Shown piece after piece: positions 49,607 through 54,283 of a stretch of DNA of 54,283 bases (the first letter of the stretch is position 1; every line of letters starts with the position of its first letter). The notes beneath the pieces are model-generated. The model had not been told where the DNA came from, made no database searches, and was given only the letters and a program-made list of their open reading frames with translations. The position numbers were made by a program, and so were the translations under genes. Origin of the DNA: Candidatus Peregrinibacteria bacterium (GTDB taxonomy: Bacteria; Patescibacteriota; Gracilibacteria; UBA1369; UBA12473); NCBI GenBank assembly GCA_018659585.1, contig JABJMC010000035.1, positions 1 to 54,283 on the forward strand, given 5' to 3'.

Positions 49607-51931
49607 ATGGCATTTGAAGATATTACTAAAAAAATTAGAAATCCCGAAGATTTTTGCGAAGAAGGCGAATTATCAGAAATTGAAGATTGGGATTTTTATG
49701 CCGAGGATTTAATTTATCAAATTGAAGAAGGGTATTTTTCTTTAGAAGAAGAATTAACAGAAATTCTTGGTGGGGAAGAAGCCCAAGAAGTATTAAATAA
49801 TTATTTAGACGAAATAGAAACAATAATTACAGAAGGTATTGAGGAAGATTTATTTTGTTGCGAAGATTTTATGCTAGACGAAGTAAGGGCAATTTATTTT
49901 AATTATTTAATTTATGCTAGCAATGGAAATATTTTTTCAATTGAAGAGCTACCTTTAAAGACAAGACTAGGGCAAATGTTTCTTATGACTCAATATGAAT
50001 CAAAGGCTGAGAGGGCTTTAGCGCTAGATCGACATAAAGAATATGCTGAAATAGGTGCTTACCATGTTTATTATTATGACGCAGAATCCTTAGAAGAGGC
50101 CAAGCAAACAACAGGGGCCCTAAATGAGAGATTAACAATCCCTCCACTCATTAGTTATGATTTTGAGGGAGGCTTAGTAAGGCCCATAAAAATGACAATG
50201 GAGGATATTGAGGGATATGATTTTCCAGATAGGTTTAAAGAGCTAATTACTGCTAAAGTCTTAAACCCTCCAGCTTTTCGCCACGATACTTTGGACTTAA
50301 TTCCACAATACGTAGAAGATTTATTTGCTTCTGAATGGGTGGCTTTCCCTTCTCAGGAACAAATTGGAAGGCTTTATACAAAGGTCAAAGATGACCCCGA
50401 AGAAAAAACAATTTTCCTTCAAGAGTACAAACAATACGCCCGCTGTATTGGAGAAATTTGTCGTGATGTCGGGATTAGTATTAATTTTGCTCCAAATCTT
50501 GATTTAGTTCCTGATATTGATAGTGATAATCCAATTTCTCGCATGGGAAGATCTTATAGTGATGACGCAAGTGATATTACTGCTTTAGCTTTAGCCTACA
50601 TTGAAGGTTTTCAGGAAGTAGAGGGTGTCACAATTATTCCAAAACACTATGTGGGAGTAGGTTTTACACTTCATGATTTACATCATGGATCAGCTGGTTT
50701 TGAGGGTTTTTCAGAAGATTTATACGAGTCAAAACAAATTTATCAAGATATTCATAATCAATTAAATGGGTTTATGACTACTCATCTAGTAACCGAAATG
50801 GATCCAGTTCATCCAGTGACCACTTCAAGTGACACTATTGATGACATTCGATCTTGGGGTTTTGATGGGGTTTTAATGTCTGACGATTTAACTATGGGAG
50901 CCATAACAACACGTTATAAAAGAGATTCTTATGACATCCCTTACATTGATAGTGATGGTGAAGATCAATTTTTTGAAGTGTCCAAGGAAGTAATGGCCGT
51001 AATAGACACTATTTCTGCTGGGCATGACATAGTTTTTTATAACGATGCTGTAGGAAAATTAGATGAAATAATAGATGGGTTAGTGAAAATGATTAAATAT
51101 AAAGTTGATCGTGATGGCGATGGAGAGCCAGATTTAACCGAGGCAAGAATTAATAAATCCGTAGAAAGACTTTTGGACTTAAAAAGTAGCCTAGGCTTAA
51201 TCGGTAGCGCAGAAGCTGGCGAGTGTTCTTATTACTATATTCCAGCTGAAGAATCACAAGAAATTGAGTTCCAAATAAGCTGGTTTGAAAAAGCAGTTTT
51301 AACAAAAATTAAATCACAAATTAAATTGCAAATGCAATTAAGAGAAAAAGAAGATCCTTTAAATGGACAAACAATTACAGTTGAAGAAGTCATGGCGTAC
51401 TTAACATCTAGTGAGCAAGAGTTAATAAAGAGAATTCTAGACATAAACCCTGCTATTTTAGGATTCCCGGGACCTTACACACCAGATGAAAAAATGTCAG
51501 AAGTGGTGACTATCGAAGGATCAGAAATTGTACTTTTGACCCCCAAAGTCAGAGAAGCTTTTCTAGATTTAAATAGTGCCTACGAAAAAGAAACTGGCAA
51601 GAGAATGGAAGTTGTATCTGGACATAGAGGTTCAGGTTATCAATTATTCTTATTTCTTTGGAACTTAATTGACAATGAGTTTGATGTTAATGCGACCGCT
51701 GAAAAAGTTGCCCTCCCCCACTACAGTGAACATCAAGCCGTTGAGCATATGGCCTTAGATGTAAGAGTAGAAGGCGAAGATATGCATGATTTTGGCGACT
51801 CAGACGCTTATCAGTGGATGCTAGAGCGCGCTCATGAATATGGTTTTACATTATCTTATCCAGAAGGGAATTCAGATGGAATTCAATTTGAACCATGGCA
51901 TTGGCGTTTTGATGGCATTGACGAGACTTAA
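49607..51931 (+). CDS. Glycoside hydrolase family 3 fused to VanY-type D,D-carboxypeptidase
   Basis: The 774-residue protein joins two wall hydrolase domains. Residues about 118-530 are GH3, NagZ-like: LISYDFEGGLVRPI, SINFAPNLDLVPD, NPISRMGRSYSDD, IIPKHYVGVGFTLHDLHHGS (the His region) and GVLMSDDLTMGAIT with the catalytic Asp. NagZ-type enzymes release N-acetylglucosamine from wall fragments. About 642-773 is the M15B VanY fold: VVSGHRGSGYQLFLFLWNLI, YSEHQAVEHMALDV (His and Asp zinc ligands, with two extra residues between them) and IQFEPWHWRFDG. The N-terminal 115 residues are acidic and helical with no signal peptide. It is the last gene of the operon. Because no export signal is visible, it may recycle wall fragments in the cytoplasm. 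Confidence 0.88.
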   Translation: MAFEDITKKIRNPEDFCEEGELSEIEDWDFYAEDLIYQIEEGYFSLEEELTEILGGEEAQEVLNNYLDEIETIITEGIEEDLFCCEDFMLDEVRAIYFNYLIYASNGNIFSIEELPLKTRLGQMFLMTQYESKAERALALDRHKEYAEIGAYHVYYYDAESLEEAKQTTGALNERLTIPPLISYDFEGGLVRPIKMTMEDIEGYDFPDRFKELITAKVLNPPAFRHDTLDLIPQYVEDLFASEWVAFPSQEQIGRLYTKVKDDPEEKTIFLQEYKQYARCIGEICRDVGISINFAPNLDLVPDIDSDNPISRMGRSYSDDASDITALALAYIEGFQEVEGVTIIPKHYVGVGFTLHDLHHGSAGFEGFSEDLYESKQIYQDIHNQLNGFMTTHLVTEMDPVHPVTTSSDTIDDIRSWGFDGVLMSDDLTMGAITTRYKRDSYDIPYIDSDGEDQFFEVSKEVMAVIDTISAGHDIVFYNDAVGKLDEIIDGLVKMIKYKVDRDGDGEPDLTEARINKSVERLLDLKSSLGLIGSAEAGECSYYYIPAEESQEIEFQISWFEKAVLTKIKSQIKLQMQLREKEDPLNGQTITVEEVMAYLTSSEQELIKRILDINPAILGFPGPYTPDEKMSEVVTIEGSEIVLLTPKVREAFLDLNSAYEKETGKRMEVVSGHRGSGYQLFLFLWNLIDNEFDVNATAEKVALPHYSEHQAVEHMALDVRVEGEDMHDFGDSDAYQWMLERAHEYGFTLSYPEGNSDGIQFEPWHWRFDGIDET

Positions 51932-51961
51932 TTGACACTCCCCTCTTTAACAGGATAAACT
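51932..51961 (+). promoter_or_regulatory. Promoter of the T4SS-type ATPase gene
   Basis: TTGACA at 51932-51937 (perfect), an 18-nt spacer and TAAACT at 51956-51961. It starts immediately after the stop of the GH3-VanY gene. Confidence 0.6.
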
Positions 51962-51985
51962 CAAGTCCAGTGTTTATTATAAAAA

Positions 51986-54235
51986 ATGACTCAAAAACAG
52001 CATCTCCTATTAGTTAAAATTCCGCCTGGTAAAAACGAAGAAGCAAGTTTTGAACAAATGCTTGAGAATATTTACGAAACAATGAACAATGCTTCGGTGG
52101 CTTTTGAGGTGGTCTCCATGCACCAGCACATTTATTTTTACGTGCGCGTGGCCACTCGTGTTAAGCATTTAATCGAAGGACAACTTTATGGCCAGTACCC
52201 AGATGCTGAGATTTTTGAAGTTAAAGATTATGTAAAACCAGAAGAACTTAACGCTGCCAACAAAGGTTTTGCTTGTGCTGAAATCGTTTTGGAACGCAGT
52301 GATATTTATCCGATAAAAAATTATCACCAATTCGAAGGAGACTCTTTAGCCGGGATTTTTTCCGTGCTTTCTAAAGGGGGAGATGGTGAGGAAATTTGGA
52401 TCCAAGTAGTTGGTAAGCCGATGCAAGATAATTGGCAGCTCAACTTTAAGCGTCGCGTCAAAATGCGTGTTTTAAGTTTAAAAAATATTTTTCGTTTAGG
52501 TGATTATTTAAAATTAAAAGGAAAAACCGCGCTTCGTGCCTCTGAAAAAGAAGAGTTCAACAAAAAAGCTGATAAAAATTCTTACAACACTAATATTCGA
52601 GTGGCTTATATCGCCAAAACCCAAGGTGAAGCTGACATGAAAATCGAATCTGTTAAACGCGCTTTTCAGCAATTCAATACCACTGACTACAACTCACTCA
52701 AAGGTATAAAAGTTGGGCGCAACGCTTTTCTTCGCAAATACCAAGAAGGAACTTTAGACGGAGGCGTGTTATTTACCACCGAGGAACTAGCCACGCTTTA
52801 TCACTTCCCAGAACCAGACACCGTCCCCCATATTGTGCACGTGGTTTCTCGTAAAAAAGAACCACCAGAGAGTCTTCCCAAAGACGGTAATGTTCCCCCC
52901 AACGAGTTATCAGTTTTTGCGGCCACTAATTACCACAACCAGAACATCCGTTTTGGGATTAAACGAATTGACCGCCGCCGCCATCTCTACGTGGTTGGAA
53001 AAAGTGGTACTGGTAAATCCAAAATGTTGGAGCTACTTATTAACGCTGACATTCAAGCTGGGAAAGGAGTTGGAGTCTTAGATCCACACGGAGACTTAGT
53101 TGATAATATTCTTAAATACATTCCCGAACATCGGATTGATGATGTGATTCTTTTTGATCCGGGAGATGTGGATTATCCGATTGCTTTTAACCCGTTAGCT
53201 GGGGTTGAGCCAGCTTACCGAATTCGTGTAACCATTGGTTTTGTCGAGATTTTCAAAAAATTATTTGGAGCCAACTGGACGCCGCGTTTAGAGCACGTCC
53301 TTCGTTATACGACACTCGCTCTTCTCGATACTCCCAACACCACTGTGCTTTCTATTCTCAAAATGCTATCCGACAAAAACTATCGTCAGAAAGTGGTGGC
53401 AAATATTGAAGATTCGGTTATTAAGAATTTCTGGGTAAATGAATTTGCTGGCTGGAGCGAAAAATTCGACAATGAAGCTATTATGCCGCTCCTCAACAAA
53501 GTGGGACAATTTGTGTCCACTAATTTGATTAGAAATATTGTTGGCCAAGCTGAAAACAAAATCGACATTCGCGACATCATGGATAACCAAAAGATTCTTT
53601 TAATGAAAATTTCCAAAGGTAAATTAGGGGAAGAAAACTGTGGATTAATTGGGGCTATGATGGTCACCAAAATCCAACAAGCCGCCATGCAACGCTCTGA
53701 TACGCCCGAAGAATTACGAAAAGATTTTTACCTTTACTGTGACGAGTTTCAATATTTTGCTACCCAAACTTTTGCTGAAATTTTGTCTGAAGCGCGTAAA
53801 TATCGTTTAAATTTAACCATGGCTCACCAGTACATGGGACAGCTTTCTGATCTGGTTAAAACTACGGTATTTGGGAATGTTGGTTCTATTATTAATTTCC
53901 GTGTTGGCGCCGAAGACGCTGTTATGCTGGAAAAGGAATACACTCCAAAATTCGAAGTTCGCGATATTATTAATCTTGGTGTTCGAGAATTATATTTAAA
54001 AATGTCTGTTGATGGTGAAATTAAAGATGCTTTTTCTGGACGCACAGTTGACGTGCCAGTTGTGACTAATGATTTCACTGAGCAAATCATTGCGGCTTCT
54101 CGTCGTAAATATTGCAGCCCGCGATCCGAAGTTGAACAAACCTTAAAAGCCTGGCAAGAAAACGCTTCAGCTGAACCAGACGAAGATAGCGGGCCACAAG
54201 CTGGCGAAGAAAAATTCGCTACCCCAATTGTTTAA
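51986..54235 (+). CDS. Type IV secretion/conjugation-type ATPase (TraG/TrwB-like, DUF87)
   Basis: The 749-residue protein has a Walker A motif, LYVVGKSGTGKSKMLELLIN, near residue 338, followed by GVGVLDPHGDLVDNILKYIP. The Walker B is FYLYCDEFQYF near residue 580. RKYRLNLTMAHQYMGQL resembles the arginine-bearing region that follows it in TraD/TraG and HerA relatives. Residues 1-300 form an unknown N-terminal domain with alternating beta and helix. No membrane helix is seen. Patescibacteria commonly encode this protein alongside T4SS-like pilin genes, where it probably powers DNA or protein transfer or uptake; the pilin-like gene here is 35 kb away. Its own promoter precedes it. Confidence 0.88.
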   Translation: MTQKQHLLLVKIPPGKNEEASFEQMLENIYETMNNASVAFEVVSMHQHIYFYVRVATRVKHLIEGQLYGQYPDAEIFEVKDYVKPEELNAANKGFACAEIVLERSDIYPIKNYHQFEGDSLAGIFSVLSKGGDGEEIWIQVVGKPMQDNWQLNFKRRVKMRVLSLKNIFRLGDYLKLKGKTALRASEKEEFNKKADKNSYNTNIRVAYIAKTQGEADMKIESVKRAFQQFNTTDYNSLKGIKVGRNAFLRKYQEGTLDGGVLFTTEELATLYHFPEPDTVPHIVHVVSRKKEPPESLPKDGNVPPNELSVFAATNYHNQNIRFGIKRIDRRRHLYVVGKSGTGKSKMLELLINADIQAGKGVGVLDPHGDLVDNILKYIPEHRIDDVILFDPGDVDYPIAFNPLAGVEPAYRIRVTIGFVEIFKKLFGANWTPRLEHVLRYTTLALLDTPNTTVLSILKMLSDKNYRQKVVANIEDSVIKNFWVNEFAGWSEKFDNEAIMPLLNKVGQFVSTNLIRNIVGQAENKIDIRDIMDNQKILLMKISKGKLGEENCGLIGAMMVTKIQQAAMQRSDTPEELRKDFYLYCDEFQYFATQTFAEILSEARKYRLNLTMAHQYMGQLSDLVKTTVFGNVGSIINFRVGAEDAVMLEKEYTPKFEVRDIINLGVRELYLKMSVDGEIKDAFSGRTVDVPVVTNDFTEQIIAASRRKYCSPRSEVEQTLKAWQENASAEPDEDSGPQAGEEKFATPIV

Positions 54236-54246
54236 CAATTTTTTAA

Positions 54247-54283
54247 ATGGAAGAACCGCTTTTTCGTTATAGTCCTAGCTTTC
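54247..54283 (+). CDS. Possible start of the next gene (partial)
   Basis: ATG at 54247 opens MEEPLFRYSPSF to the window edge, 12 nt after the ATPase stop. Too little is visible to identify it. The short gap suggests the same operon. Confidence 0.3.
   Translation, partial: MEEPLFRYSPSF

Noticed and set aside
1-54283. UGA recoded as glycine (Gracilibacteria code)
   Set aside because: RF2 is encoded, no gene has in-frame TGA, and one gene ends with TGA.
1-54283. CRISPR arrays, insertion sequences, integrases
   Set aside because: No regularly spaced direct repeats and no transposase or integrase motifs were found.

Overview
The window reads as chromosomal DNA of a Candidate Phyla Radiation (Patescibacteria) bacterium, probably near the Peregrinibacteria. 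This is inferred from gene content: a T4SS_pilin-type small membrane protein and a TraG/DUF87-type ATPase, VanW, YtxH and RNase Y, FtsA/FtsZ, and very large proteins without recognisable homologues. DNA is compact and AT-leaning. Of 37 complete genes, 29 end in TAA, 7 in TAG and 1 in TGA. Release factor 2 is present, so UGA is a stop here and the UGA=Gly code of Gracilibacteria/Absconditabacteria is excluded.

Layout. 1-1923 (minus): a partial PP-loop (MurL-like) gene and a polysaccharide flippase. 1994-5727 (minus): three tandem protein-kinase-like paralogues. 5823-7402 (plus): prfB and def. 7479-12063 (plus): a small basic protein and a 1398-residue protein. 12060-19843 (minus): FemX-like, ftsZ, ftsA, a 0.5 kb non-coding stretch, a lone 5' nuclease, a T4SS-type pilin, khpA, rpsP, a DUF721/DciA-like protein and a glycosyltransferase. 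About 20125-21262: a GC-rich island with a thrombospondin type-3 repeat lipoprotein, clearly foreign in composition. Then tRNA-Asp, an FkbM methyltransferase and murJ. 23813-37191: three more giant proteins (1159, 1004, 1401 aa), with a C39-like lipoprotein, a small PH-like protein and queG among them. 37265-44939: hpf, a cysteine desulfurase, an HNH protein, rny, a YtxH-like protein, a CPA2 antiporter and VanW. 45017-51931: an apparent peptidoglycan-remodelling operon of a 1431-aa LysM-like/transglycosylase-like/LCP protein, a small basic protein and a GH3-VanY fusion. 51986-54235: a T4SS-type ATPase.

Functional themes. Cell envelope and division dominate: MurL-like, MurJ, FemX-like, FtsA/Z, VanW, LCP, GH3-VanY, glycosyltransferase, flippase. 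Translation and RNA functions form a second group: RF2, deformylase, bS16, KhpA, HPF, QueG, RNase Y, tRNA-Asp. Promoters look like ordinary sigma-70 sites (TTGNNN-N17-TANNNT). At five genes the -10 box ends exactly 6 nt before the ATG, which indicates leaderless mRNAs; Shine-Dalgarno sites are few.

The strongest candidates for something undescribed are the 45017-51931 operon, in which peptidoglycan-active domains sit in proteins without visible signal peptides; the set of giant proteins that share promoter architecture; the kinase trio with altered DFG motifs; and the GC-rich lipoprotein island. All calls come from reading the sequence. No database search or structure prediction was run.
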